DNA of 64,000 nucleotides from Leishmania infantum JPCM5. Taxonomy: Eukaryota; Euglenozoa; Kinetoplastea; Trypanosomatida; Trypanosomatidae. A program made the translations under genes and the position numbers. Positions 20,053 through 30,914 of this stretch are shown here, one piece after another (position 1 is the stretch's first letter; each line of letters opens with the position of its first letter). The notes under the pieces are model-generated. The model saw nothing but the letters and a program-made list of their open reading frames with translations. It was not told where the DNA came from and did not search any database. The stretch spans positions 1,414,273 to 1,478,272 of the forward strand of contig NC_009418.2 of assembly GCF_000002875.2 (NCBI RefSeq). Reading direction: 5' to 3'.

Positions 20053-22951
20053 GCGGCGATGCAGCTGTAATGCCGAGTGTGGTGTGTACCCATAGCTTCG
20101 CTTGTGTGACTAACTGGAGGACGTGCACGGAGCTGACAACCACTTTCGTTTTTGTGCTAGGGCTGATGTGGTGTAGGGTTCTGGGAACAAAATGAGTTTT
20201 GCCCGCTCTGCTGTCTCCGAGCGTCCTGCACGTTGTGCTGCCCCGCGTGACTCTCGCGATGGAGGACGACCTCTCCAGGAAGTCGCACATCGGACTCCAG
20301 CAGCTCGTTTGCGTCGATCTCTTTCAATCGCTCTGAGCGTGTGTAGCCCGGCACTGGCCGCCGAATCTGTGAATGTGTAGTGCCCCCCCCCCTTTCGTAA
20401 TAGAAAGTAGAGCGAACAAATAAAGGGGGAACACATGAATGACGTGAGAGGGCTGGCAAGGCTTGAGGTGCTAATACATAATGCGGCGTGCAGAGAGGCG
20501 CTGCGCAGATGGGCGCCGTCACAGGTCAAGGGAAGGGAGAAGAGATATGCGACACATGTGCTAGAAGCGAGTGTCGTTCTCTCTCCCTCCTTGTGTGTTA
20601 CAGGCATCCACGAGTGACGTCGAGAACAAGCGAAGCATGCGCTGCGTTGGCGTGCCTACGCACTGCTGATGCTGCGGATGCGCAGCGCCCTCGGTACGAG
20701 ACGAAATAGGCTGTTTGACGGAAGTTGTCTTCTTTTTTTTTGAGGCTTTGCACCCGCGGCTGTTCTCTTTATCGTTTTCCCCATTGATCTGCCCCACCTA
20801 GGAGCGGCCCCTCGAACCGTTGTCTCGCCCACTCCCTCCCCTTTCTCTCTCACTCACTCTCTCTGCGTTCCCCTGCTGTACCTTCGGCCTTCACGTCGGT
20901 GCGGTTCGCCGCCACACATCCCCCTTTTTTATTCCCTCTCCGTACCTGTCATGTTGTCAGAGGCTGCTCCTGCGTTGTCGCGCCCCCATGGCCGGGTGGT
21001 GGGTGAAGTGTGCACGTGTGAGAGTGAAGGTCAGGAACAAGGAAAGCGCAACAACACCATACAGAATGGGACGCATCGTCGCTCGGGCGCATGTCTGGCG
21101 CACAGGCACACGCACTCGTCTCGCAGCTCCGATTGGTGCCAGAATAACGTATGCGAACTTCTGCCGACTTTCCATCGGATGGCGAAGTGCTTATGCGCTT
21201 CTCTCGTCATGTGCCACCGAGCTGTCTGTTGCGCAGCAAGCCGCAACGCTCATCCTTTTTCATGGTGGACAAGTAGGGCATCCGCGGGATGAATCACCGG
21301 CGGATGCGTGCTCGACGCGGCGTGTTCTCGGTGTCGCGCACATGCCTTTGCGAATCTTCTACTCTCTTCTCGCTGCTGACCTCCCTATCTTCCTGGTTCA
21401 GCCTTTGTTGGCATCAGTGCTTCTTCGTTTTCTTATAGTGGAACAACCTCTTCCGCAGCTTTTTGCGAGTTAGGCCCCGATTCATTCTGGTGACTCTGCG
21501 CAAACGGCCACCTATTTCCCCGCCCAGCTTGAGAGTAATAGAGTGAGGTGCGAGTGTGCGCCGCTACACCTTACTCTGCTCTCGCCGCACGCGGGCTCTT
21601 TTTTTCGCCTGGCTCCTTACAGTGGACTCCCGTTCATACGGTCCTGCAGTGCTCCCAGCCGTAACGATCGCCTATCTTATTTGGGCATTTCTTCGCTCCC
21701 CCCCTCGCGACGCTGCTCCAGAATTGTGCACATCTTTCGTTTTCATTTCTTTGGTGTTGATATTCGTTTTCTCCCACTACACACACCCCGTCCACCATCT
21801 CTTTTTTGTTATTCTCTTCACTTGCTCCACCGAGTCATCACCGGTGGCACTCTGCAGGCGCATCCACAGCCGCACGCTCGCCCGAAGGTGGGGGTGGGGT
21901 GGGGAAGGGAGCACTTGCGCCCTGAACGTCTTTTCTGTTTTCGCCTCTCTTTTGCCTTTCCTGTTCCTTTTCCGAGCACATCTACATTCCATACGCGCTT
22001 CTCATCGCCACGCTCTACCGTAGCCGGAGCGATATTCACCCACAGCTCCCTCCCTCACTCCTCCATCATCAGAGAACAGGACCTCTTTTTCTGTTTGTGC
22101 GTGCGCGCTCTGTATCTGCTTTCCCTTTTTCAATTGTCGAGTGCTCACCTCTTCCATGTTCGTTTCTCTTTTCGTTCATCTCGTGCGTGGTTCTTGAACC
22201 TTGGAGATACGCCGCCGCAGAACGCATCTCCACCAGCCCAGATCTTGTCTTTGCTCCCATCCTAACAGACACGGAATTCCTCTGCGTCATCATTTTTTGT
22301 TGCTGACGTGCTCGCCTGTATGGATGTTTTCTTGCTGGTAATATTATGTGATGGTTGCACGTATTTCTTGTGCTTGTCTCCGCTCTTTTCCGATTTCTAC
22401 TAGAGCCTTTTTTCTTTTTGCTTCCTCGCCCTGCGCTGCTCCGCCCTGCTCCTCCACACCGTCTCTACTTGTCTCCTTTCAGGGAAACTGCATGCCGATA
22501 GGCGTCCACCCCCACCCCCTCTTCCTCTACCCCTCTACCCTATCCTCGCGTGTGTGTAAAGGCCGCTTCGTGCTTGCTTCGGAGATTTCACTGTTCTCCC
22601 GTCTTCCTCCCTCCTTGAACCTTCCCCTGTAATGTGCCCCCCCCTTCCCCTCCCCAGACCTCTCTCTTTCTCTTCCTCTCCATCGAGTTCGTTGTTTCCT
22701 CTGTCACTCGCGTCTTCGACGGCCGAGCCTGTTCACACACCCTCCCCTCTTCTTTGTCGACTTCTCATCGCGTTCGTCCCCCTCCATTCGCCGCGCGCCG
22801 CATTTCTCTGTCTTTGCGTGTGCACCAGCGTCACTGCTGCCGCCTCCCTTGCCTGCTTCCTCTGTCCGCCCGCCTCTCTGGTTCCCGTGGTGTTCCCACT
22901 GCTCTGGCACAGGGTAGCCGGTCCACCGTGTCGGGCGCAGCAACAAAAGCC
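20053..22951. other. long intergenic region, 2.9 kb
   Basis: No supported gene. The first kilobase is mixed sequence, with a C10 run at 20383-20392. From about 21540 to 22930 the + strand is strongly pyrimidine-rich for 1.4 kb, and its ORFs (up to about 240 aa) are Ser/Leu/Phe/Pro-rich translations of that bias. An ORF at 20820-21473 lacks an ATG start and recognisable domains. The probable acceptor of the next gene is AG at 22911-22912, with no ATG before 22952. Confidence 0.6.
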
Positions 22952-24358
22952 ATGGACAAACCGGCGCCACCGCCGCCTCCGTGTTCAACTCAGGCGCGAC
23001 AGCACACGAAAGGGGAGAGAGAGTCGTGGACAACAATGGCCTTGCCCCCTGTCTTGCACCTAGGCCCGCACAAGCTGAAGCTCTTCCCTATTTGCCGCAG
23101 TGCCGAGGCCGCGCCTGGCAGGCACCGCTGCAACGACAGTCTCCTGACGGGGTTCTGCTTTGTGGGTGAGCTTCAGACGGACGCCGTCGGCCTCAGCGTC
23201 GCCAACGTCGCCGCTGACCGTGACTCCAATCGTAGAAAAGTGACCATTCTGTGGTACTACTCGCCGCTGTTCCATTTCGAACATAAGAGAATCCGGGTCG
23301 AAGAGGGCGTGATCGAGGCTGCGCTGACAAAGGAAGTAACAGCGCGCCAGCACGCCGATGCGAACTCTCCGTCACTCAAGTTTGGCGGCGCGGAGGCGGT
23401 AAAGCACGAGGATTCTTGCTCGACGCGTTCGAGTGTGGCGTCAAGCGCGGCACTCTCCGTGACCCATGCCACTGGTCTTCCAGCGCTATATCTTCGTGTC
23501 GGCAACTCCACGACATTCCGCGAGTACAGATTGGTAATAGAAGGGCAGCACAGCACAGCCCTTGGTGATTCTACAGAGCTGCGCACGCCGAGCGGTGCGG
23601 GTGTTGCTGGCGACGGCCACAATGACGTATCCGTGCATGCAGCGCACAAGCCACCAACTCTGCGACCCTTGGCCCCGAGGCGACCTACGCTGAGGCCGAT
23701 CGACACGCGACCGGACGGCAACGGCTTACGAAGCACGGCGAGGCTAGCTCACAAGCGAAATGCTGCACTGAGCGGATGGCGTGCCTCCGCCAGCGCACCG
23801 ACACAGTGTCACGCTGCGCCGGTGGAGGAAGAGTTGAAGGCGCTGCAGCAGCCGAGTCCTTTCAGCACAGCCGCCAGGACTGCTATCACTACTGCACCGG
23901 CGCCTCATCCACATAATGAAGGGGCCAATGTAGCGTGCGAGGCGGTGCTTCCTATGCGAATGCCCCTCTCATGCGGAGATTACTCACAGACCTCCCCGCG
24001 CGTCCCGAACGAAGGAAATTTACCGCAGTGGGCGTCGCCTGTGGACCACTGCGAAACCCGAGAGGTGTGCGCACACAAGGACTTCCCGCACGGCAGCTTC
24101 CCTTTGAGCGCAGCCGGCGGCTCGAGTGTGTCCTCGGCGTTCCTCTCCAGCTCCCTTTGCTTATGTATGCCATCCCAGTCCCCGACCGGTGCCCTTAGCA
24201 CCGCGCGCTCCGCGGAAACGGACACGAATGACCTCCACTCCTCAGCTAGGGTCAGCGGCTCCTCTGGCCGCTTCCTCTACGACGTCCACCGGCATTCGCG
24301 GGAGATCACGTGCCTCGTGTCTGCCGTCTGCACCCCACTGCCGCAGAGCACGTCTTGA
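22952..24358 (+). CDS. hypothetical protein, low-complexity C-terminal two-thirds
   Basis: The 468-aa product is not recognised. After a proline-rich N-terminus, residues about 30-140 look globular, with LPPVLHLGPHKLKLFPI, SLLTGFCFVGELQTDAVG and KVTILWYYSPLFHFEHKRI. The remainder is rich in Ser, Ala, Pro, Arg and His and is probably disordered. The start at 22952 is the first ATG after the acceptor AG at 22911-22912; an alternative is 23039. The frame upstream of 22952 is an open pyrimidine-rich spacer translation. Coding-like sequence continues in the +1-shifted frame after the stop, so the C-terminus may be mis-framed. Confidence 0.6.
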   Translation: MDKPAPPPPPCSTQARQHTKGERESWTTMALPPVLHLGPHKLKLFPICRSAEAAPGRHRCNDSLLTGFCFVGELQTDAVGLSVANVAADRDSNRRKVTILWYYSPLFHFEHKRIRVEEGVIEAALTKEVTARQHADANSPSLKFGGAEAVKHEDSCSTRSSVASSAALSVTHATGLPALYLRVGNSTTFREYRLVIEGQHSTALGDSTELRTPSGAGVAGDGHNDVSVHAAHKPPTLRPLAPRRPTLRPIDTRPDGNGLRSTARLAHKRNAALSGWRASASAPTQCHAAPVEEELKALQQPSPFSTAARTAITTAPAPHPHNEGANVACEAVLPMRMPLSCGDYSQTSPRVPNEGNLPQWASPVDHCETREVCAHKDFPHGSFPLSAAGGSSVSSAFLSSSLCLCMPSQSPTGALSTARSAETDTNDLHSSARVSGSSGRFLYDVHRHSREITCLVSAVCTPLPQSTS

Positions 24359-27249
24359 TTGACGCCTACGCCGGCGTCGAATTCCCGTTTGACAAGAAGC
24401 CTTGCGTTTCGCACGCTCGGCAACAGCAGCGACGGCATGTCGTGCTCTATCCACGCGCCGCACGGCTCCGCAGTCCAAGGAACGCAGTTGGAGGTAGAGC
24501 GAGTGATCGCAGCCACACCGCCGTCAGCGCGGTAGAAGCCGCGCCGAGCTCCAACCAGCGGCAAAAACGCCCATCGCTGTATGCTTATGTGTGTGTGTGT
24601 GATGCGTTGGGTAGCCGGCTGCAGTCCTCGCTTCATTGCTCCTGCTGCTTACACCTTTCATCGGCATTCTTTTTTTTTTTCCAGTTCCGCGCTGTTGCGT
24701 CTTCCTATGTTCTCTACCCTTATCCCTTTCTCCCGGTTTTCTCGCTCACAGGCACCGACTGTCGTTGGGGGCTCTTGCACGACTGGCATGGGCCGGCCTC
24801 CTGTAATATCATATGTGCATACGTGTGTGTGTGTGTCGTCATGTTTATGTGGCGCCGTGCGTCGACCGGAGGGAGGTATCAGTGAGGCGGCAGAGACCAA
24901 TGTCAACGGTCGCGCTAGCCACTGACACATTGGCGCGAGGGTTTTCGCGTGTGGGGGGCGGGCCGGCGAGCAGTCGGGCAGGCGGTGGAGAGAAATAGGG
25001 GAGGGGGGATGGCCCAAATAACGAGAGAGGAGGGAGTCAGTTTAAACGCCTGGCCTGCCACATATTTTTTCTCTTCGCTCTCGCTTACGAGAGGGTTCTT
25101 ATTTTTTTTTTCTTTTCGGAGGTGATGGTCGGTGCGGCTGTTCAGCGTATCACTTCTTTTTTTGTGTGTGTGTTCCCATTTCGTGGATATCGTCATGTGC
25201 TACACTGAAGCCGACGTGCATCTCTCTCTCTGCAGGTGTGTGTGGGTGCTTGCATGTGCGGCTTGTGTAAAAGGGCGCTTAAGCACTCTGGTTGGTTTTC
25301 TTATCCACCACCCACCCCCTTTGACATGACGGCTCCCCTTTTATCGGTTGTTGTTGTGGCTGTCTTTGCCCCCCCTCTTCCCTCTTTTTTTTTGTTTGTG
25401 AAGTCTCCATGTGCGCTCACATTCTCCTCCTTGCGTGTCTGCGCTAATGTACTGCGCACACCTTCACCATGTGCTCTGTCCTTCCACTCTCTCCCTCTCA
25501 CTGCGAATCTGGCACGAGGGTCGTGTCTGTGTGTATGCGTGCGCGTTCTGAGTTCGCCGCGTGCTTTGTTTTACATCTCTTCACCACTTGCAAGGATGAT
25601 GTAGTTTTCCTTTCATCTCTCTCCGCCTTCCACCTCTTACTCATCCCGTCTCCCTGTTGACTCTTGTTTTTCTCTGAATGAGTTTCGCTTGTCTTCACGC
25701 GGGATCAGCGTGACTGCCGTTGCGCGAGGTTGAGGACGGCACTACCGAGTACCTCATCAACCCTCTAGCTCGAGGTCGCTCTCTCCATATCGAACTGTTT
25801 TTACGCAGTCGTCTCTGGGACCTGTGCGACACGCTCCCTCACGTTACTTCATCGTTTGTCCCTCACGCATTCGGTGCATTTTCTTTGTATGTCGGCTCGT
25901 TACTTCGAACCTGTTGTGTGTGTGTCGGCGTGGCTGCGTGTGTCTGCTTCTCTTTTATGCTCAAAGAAGAGATGTGTGCCACCACATAGCGGCCCTATGC
26001 TCGGTGATGGCGTGCAAACCTGGTTGAACCCATGCCACATGTGTGTGTGTGTGTGTCTGTGCATGGGCGTGTCGGCTGTGTTCGTGGCCGCTTTTTTTAT
26101 TCTGAGCCGATGGAGGAGTGCTTCTCTCCCTCTCCTTTCCTTTTTGACTTTGCTGCGTAGTGTGGCTCTCGCTACTGTCTTCTCAACAATTGCAGCAGCG
26201 GAGAACTGCATCAGGCGAACGGACCACAGCTGCAGGTGGCGACGAGTGAAAACTCGCCGTTGCTACTCGGGTAGCTGTCGCAGTGCAGGTGCACTCTTTC
26301 TGAGAGTCACCGCCGATTTGCGAGTTTGGGTGCGTGTATTGCCATTGACACCTATCCCCTTCTCTGCGCATCAGCCGTGCACACCGTCTTTTTCATGGTG
26401 CCGTGCGCCGTGGTTCGCGCACTGACTCGGTGTCGGTTCGCACCCAACATGACGCGTGCACGAGACATGAGGCGGTTCAGCCGCCAGGGTGTTTCTCTTA
26501 CGCTCTTCCTCTTGCTTGTCGCCTCCGACGTCTTCGCCTTTGCTCGATTTCCCGACTTACTGCCAACAGAAGCTCAGGTGCGTGTCACTGGTGAGGCGTG
26601 AGCTGGAAGGAGATTGCACATCGCCGGCAGTCTTCCATCAATGCACACGCCAGCGCACCCGACTTCATGCATGCAGACCAGAAAGGAAGTAAACCAACGC
26701 ATACACGAGCACATCACTACACACAACGCACATACGCCTCGCCTTCCTCTCCCCTACTCTAGGATCGGCACTGGAAAGAAACAAAGAGCGGCGGTACCGG
26801 TCCGCCGTTCTGCTCTCCCATCCACTGCGTGTCTCTTGTCCACAAAGGTGAAGACGCGGAAAGAATCCCACTTCATGCTTGACCGCCTTGCCCGGATACA
26901 CAGAGAAGAAGTGAAGCATCAAGCACACTCACGCACCCGCCCTGCCATAGAAGGCTCCTGCGAACGGTATCGGCGGCACATCATAGAGTAACTCTGAACT
27001 TACGCGTGCCCCTCACTCCTTGTCCGCCATCCACCCCATTCCGCCCCCCTTTCCCACACTTCTGCTTTCCAACCTTATTGGTTTCTTCTGTTCTTGGGGT
27101 GATACCCCGTCTTTGCATCTCTCTCGTGTTGCGAAGGCAGCGCCTGTGGGGCTGCGCGGAAGTCCGTTTTCCTCACCTGCCTCGGACCTCCGCTTTCTCG
27201 TTCTGCCTCACCTCCCCCTCTCTTCGCCGCCGTTTCGGCTGCCGCCACG
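24359..27249. other. long intergenic region, 2.9 kb
   Basis: No supported gene. The first 200 nt (to about 24560) look coding-like in another frame. After that come microsatellites (GT tracts near 24588-24600, 24818-24836, 25163-25172 and 26040-26055), T-rich runs and pyrimidine-rich spacer. Candidate acceptor AGs for the next gene lie at about 27137-27140, and no ATG separates them from 27250. Confidence 0.6.
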
Positions 27250-28911
27250 ATGAATGGCACTCGGCGGTTCTCGGCGGCACCGGTGAACTTCGACCGCTTC
27301 ATCGCGCTCACCCGCTCGTACTCTCGCAGTTTGTCTCCTGACAGAGAGCTTGATCAAATGCTGCGGCCGTTCCAGGGCCGGGCAACGGCATCGACGAGCG
27401 CTGCCACTCGCGAGTCTACAGCCAGTAGAGTGGCGACTCCGCAAGCGCGCCATCAGCAGATGCGCAAGGGTGAGCTCATCTACAAGGAGTTTGTTTCGAC
27501 GGAGGCGCGAGACGGGAAGCCGTACTGCGGGACCGCCCAGTCCGTTTCCATGACGCAGAGCATGACGGCGGACAATACAGTTTCCTCCGCTTGTGCCGCC
27601 ACATCAACGCCGCGCAGTGTCTCCGGCGGCGCCGCCGCGTCGACCTCTGCTGTTTCGACAGGCTTCTCTTACCTCGTCCTCGACGGCTGCTCGTTTGGGG
27701 AGGAGACACAGGAGCTGAGGCCGGGCTCGTACTCTGCAGACGAAGTGGACCCCCTCCTTCAAGCGGCCATGCAGCTGGGCAGCCCCCTCTACGACCCTGT
27801 CAAGCGGCAGTTTGTGTGCTGGCAGCTACACGTTCTCGAGAAGCGTCCACGCGCTGCCTACGGCGATGTGGAAGGCGTCAGTTGCGACTTCTGCGGCCAC
27901 ACCGATTGGCTCGAGGGATTGGCCGAGCGAGCGACGACCTCTCCTTCAGCGAGCGGAACGGTGGTGAATGATGAAGGGAAAAAGGATGCCACGGCGCCCT
28001 CAGCAGCAGCATCTTTCACTGCGCACGCGCGCTTTTTCTACAACTGCTCCGCCTGCCAGGTGGACATATGTCAGGCGTGCTTGGAGGAGGTGCGGTCTGA
28101 TGAGCGTCTTCACGTGCCATGCTTTCAGTGTCAGCGCTGCGGAGGCTACGAAACGCGCCAGAATGCGCCGTTGCATCGGTGTGCGGAGTTGACCCTGATC
28201 TCAGACGACGACGAAAGGCGCACAGGGGTGCAGGCGTTGCTGACATCGCCGAACAGAAACGCGGACGCTTCACAGGCACTGCCGGCGGCACCCGCGACGA
28301 CGTCTCCAAAGTGCAGGGGCGTGCCGGCCGGAAGGCCCGTGCGTCTCGGCCTCTGCCGACGATACCAGCAAGCGGCGAAAGGGGTGGCGGCGCGAGACAC
28401 AGAGATCGCCGCCCATGCCGGGAAGATCGCCAACTCGGCTCCTCACCGAAAACGCAAGCGAGCTTCTCCGGAAAGAGTCCCCGTGGCAAAGCAGCGACCC
28501 GAGAAGACGACCAACGACACCGCAGAGGTGTTTCTTGTCGGTGACGTCACCGACAAGTCGTGCCGGAAAGTGAAGCCAGCGTCTGCGAGCGCTCTGCCGA
28601 AACCTGCGCCAGCAAAGCAGGAGGGGGACGACGGAGACGGCGACGCGTCACGAGCCCTTATGGAGGCTGCAATTCTCCCCTTCGCGGGATACGAAGTGCA
28701 CCTCACCCCTCGCACCGCGGAGGAGGTGGGCGAAGTGGACCGTATCGCCAGGGAACTGCACCTCGTATGCTCACCGCTACCGTCGCTGGCGAAGACATGT
28801 GTGTTCAACTTCGCCACGCGCCTCGCTGCCGAGACTTGCGTCGATCGCGCCACTGCGGCATCGCTGGACGCCATCCTGAAGCGGAGGGTGAAACCTGTGT
28901 GCCGCACGTGA
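27250..28911 (+). CDS. ZZ-finger-like cysteine-rich protein
   Basis: The 553-aa protein has a central cysteine cluster. C212-x2-C215 is separated by about 50 low-complexity residues from RFFYNCSACQVDICQACL (C266-x2-C269, C274-x2-C277), then H288, C291, C294, C297, H309 and C311. The middle segment resembles the ZZ finger's RykC..C.dyDLC..Cf block, so this may be a ZZ-type zinc finger split by an insertion, followed by a second metal site. N- and C-terminal regions are Ser/Ala/Lys-rich, with a basic patch (HRKRKRASPER) that could be a nuclear signal. The last 100 residues look folded but unrecognised. The ATG at 27250 sits in a GCCGCCACG context. Function is unknown. Confidence 0.75.
   Translation: MNGTRRFSAAPVNFDRFIALTRSYSRSLSPDRELDQMLRPFQGRATASTSAATRESTASRVATPQARHQQMRKGELIYKEFVSTEARDGKPYCGTAQSVSMTQSMTADNTVSSACAATSTPRSVSGGAAASTSAVSTGFSYLVLDGCSFGEETQELRPGSYSADEVDPLLQAAMQLGSPLYDPVKRQFVCWQLHVLEKRPRAAYGDVEGVSCDFCGHTDWLEGLAERATTSPSASGTVVNDEGKKDATAPSAAASFTAHARFFYNCSACQVDICQACLEEVRSDERLHVPCFQCQRCGGYETRQNAPLHRCAELTLISDDDERRTGVQALLTSPNRNADASQALPAAPATTSPKCRGVPAGRPVRLGLCRRYQQAAKGVAARDTEIAAHAGKIANSAPHRKRKRASPERVPVAKQRPEKTTNDTAEVFLVGDVTDKSCRKVKPASASALPKPAPAKQEGDDGDGDASRALMEAAILPFAGYEVHLTPRTAEEVGEVDRIARELHLVCSPLPSLAKTCVFNFATRLAAETCVDRATAASLDAILKRRVKPVCRT
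28534..28557. repeat. perfect 24-nt palindrome inside the ZZ-like CDS
   Basis: CTTGTCGGTGAC is followed immediately by its exact reverse complement, with no spacer. The centre is TGACGTCA. It does not extend further at either side. It encodes the stretch FLVGDVTDK of the ZZ-like protein. Confidence 0.95.
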
Positions 28912-29612
28912 CCTACTTTTTCAGCTCCCTGTTCGACCCTTGTCTAGGTGCCGTGCCGGGCGCACGTGGCGGTGTACTCGGGTGTCGGCGAAAGGTGTGC
29001 ACCGGTACGTAAGCGTGAGCTTCCATTTTTTTTTTCGCTCGCTGTTGTGTGCCGCCGTCGCGGCTCATTTGAGCTGGTGAACGGACGCGGTCTCGCGCAT
29101 GGTGCAGTGGCGTCGTTTGGCTGCGCTAGTGGGTATACGCGCCGTCTACGCGCAGGCGATCGAGAGGAGAAAGGGAACGTGCATATCAAGGAATGATGTC
29201 GCCGCGCTGTGGTTGGCTGTTCGCAAGCCTAGGCCATCGCTGATAGCGGCTATGGAGGGGTCAGATGGTCACTACGTGGAGCTTAAGTGTGTTTCTGGGA
29301 GTGGAGATGGAGGCGCCACTTCTGATAATGCTCGCCTTGGAAACAGAGAGGTGCATCGGTGATCCTGTGCAATTCGCTCTAGAGCGGATGCCCACTGCCG
29401 TTTGTACCCGAATGCCCTCCCTCTCTTTGCCCCCTTCAGCTGCTCTCATCTCTCCTCATTTTTCTGCCTGTGCCTCTCGCGGTATCCCTCTCTCTCTGCC
29501 TCTATCTGGAACTGAGGGTGTGCTGACGCCGCAACGCTTGTCTCATGTCTGTGTGCGTGTGTGCCCCCATTTGACGTTTTCTCTTTTCATTTTCTCAAGT
29601 CTGAACGACTCA
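28912..29612. other. intergenic, 0.7 kb, up to the assembly gap
   Basis: No supported gene. A T10 run lies near 29027. The last 200 nt are pyrimidine-rich and probably approach the actin-related gene's splice acceptor, which may be inside the gap. An open frame that runs through the Ns (29265 onward) joins spacer to the Arp gene only because N codons carry no stops. Confidence 0.6.
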
Positions 29613-29712
29613 NNNNNNNNNNNNNNNNNNNNNNNNNNNNNNNNNNNNNNNNNNNNNNNNNNNNNNNNNNNNNNNNNNNNNNNNNNNNNNNNNNNNNNNN
29701 NNNNNNNNNNNN
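29613..29712. other. assembly gap (100 N)
   Basis: Exactly 100 unknown bases, the usual placeholder for a gap of unknown size. It removes the 5' end of the actin-related protein gene and perhaps its splice acceptor. Confidence 0.98.
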
Positions 29713-30914
29713 GGTGTGTGCCGGCACTGCGCGCCGCGGCCGCCCCAGAGGAGGTGGATCTCATCTCGCTTCTGTACGCCGCCGGCAAGAGCCTCGATGC
29801 GGTGCCGCTGCCGTCGTCTTCCGACTTTGCGAACGAGGAAGCAGGAGGGCCTGCCGACCCCTTGCTGAGTCAAGGCAGTGGCGCACACTCAAACGCGCTT
29901 CTACCGTTGTGGAGTCTACGCCAAGTGGAGAGCTATCCGAAGGCCCACATAGACTCACTGCGTCGACTAAAGCGGGACGTGTTGGAGAACGCTGAGCAGG
30001 ACCCGCTCTGCCTCGTCTTGCCCGAGGTCTGGCACGAGCGGATAGACGTGTTGGAGGCGCTGTTTCAGCTCATCCTCGAGGCCCCAGGCCTCACGACGGC
30101 TCTCTACTGCATGCGCCCTAGTGTGGGATGGACTTTTGCGTCTGGCGCCGCCTCGAGCATCGTGCTGGATGTGGGGCACAGCCGCACAACTGTTACTGCT
30201 GTCTTGGATGGCTATGCACTGCGCCACTCCGTTGACACGATCCCCGTCGGCGGTGACGCCGTCACGGCCCAGTACAGCGAGCTGCTCAGCAAGCACCGAC
30301 CCGTCGTCGAGGCGGCCGCGCCAGCGTTGTCACATAGCACGGTGCGAGAGATTTACTGGCGTGATTGGGTGGCCGATGTAAAGCACTGCTTGGCACGCGT
30401 GCTGCCGTATCAGGGCGACACCGGCGGTGTCGCGTCTGCTGCAGGGAAGGGGTCTGCGTCAACAGCAGTCAAGGAGGCCACCGTGCGCGCTGTAACAGAC
30501 TTGCAGGCGCCGGATGGCACACGAGTGCATCTTGACGAGCGCACAGCTGCTCTCCCGTTCGAGGTGTTCTTCAGCGCAACCGGCGACGAGAAACGGAACG
30601 TGGCGACTCTGATGGCCATGTGCAAGCGACGGATGGACCCGGAGTGGCAGCTGCACACAGTGCCGCACTTGCTTGCTGGTGCCGGCAGCCTTGTGCCGGG
30701 CTTCCGCGACCGCGTGGTTGGGGAGCTGAAGGCACAGGATTCCTCCTACTTCCGCTATGAGCGGGATGGGGTGCTGAACGTGGCGCAGACCGCCGATGGT
30801 GCGTGGGTGGGGGCGTCCATGGCCGCCTCCAGCTCGTCCTTTGAACCACTCTGGGTGACACGGGGGGAATGGGCTGAGGAGGGCGCCTCGGTGCTGTACC
30901 GCAAGCTCTTCTAG
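29713..30914 (+). CDS. actin-related protein, 5'-truncated by assembly gap
   Basis: About 400 codons remain; the first complete codon is at 29715. The actin fold is recognisable from SSIVLDVGHSRTTVTAVLDG (the second phosphate-binding loop, actin's IDxGxxxTxxxPVxxG), IPVGGDAVTAQY, LLAGAGSLVPGFRDRVVGEL (adenosine motif, actin's lTGGts..pGf..Rl..El) and the C-terminal FEPLWVTRGEWAEEGASVLYRK (actin's WI.k.Ey.E.G..iv..K). The divergence and a low-complexity insertion (about 30420-30480) mark an Arp, not conventional actin. The nuclear Arp4 class is one possibility, but I cannot assign the subfamily. The missing 5' part should hold phosphate loop 1. Confidence 0.82.

Noticed and set aside
20820..21473. 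217-aa ORF in the 20-23 kb gap
   Set aside because: Begins with TTG, not ATG, and its first residues are a translated pyrimidine tract. No domain or repeat supports it.
21543..22265. 240-aa ORF upstream of the 22952 gene
   Set aside because: Ser, Leu, Phe and Pro dominate because the DNA is C/T-rich; long stop-free frames are expected there.
22634..22951. N-terminal extension of the 22952 protein
   Set aside because: Upstream of the predicted acceptor AG at 22911-22912 and made of translated pyrimidine tracts.
29265..29612. In-frame extension of the actin-related protein through the N gap
   Set aside because: Reads as continuous only because N codons cannot encode stops; the upstream part is pyrimidine-rich spacer without actin motifs.
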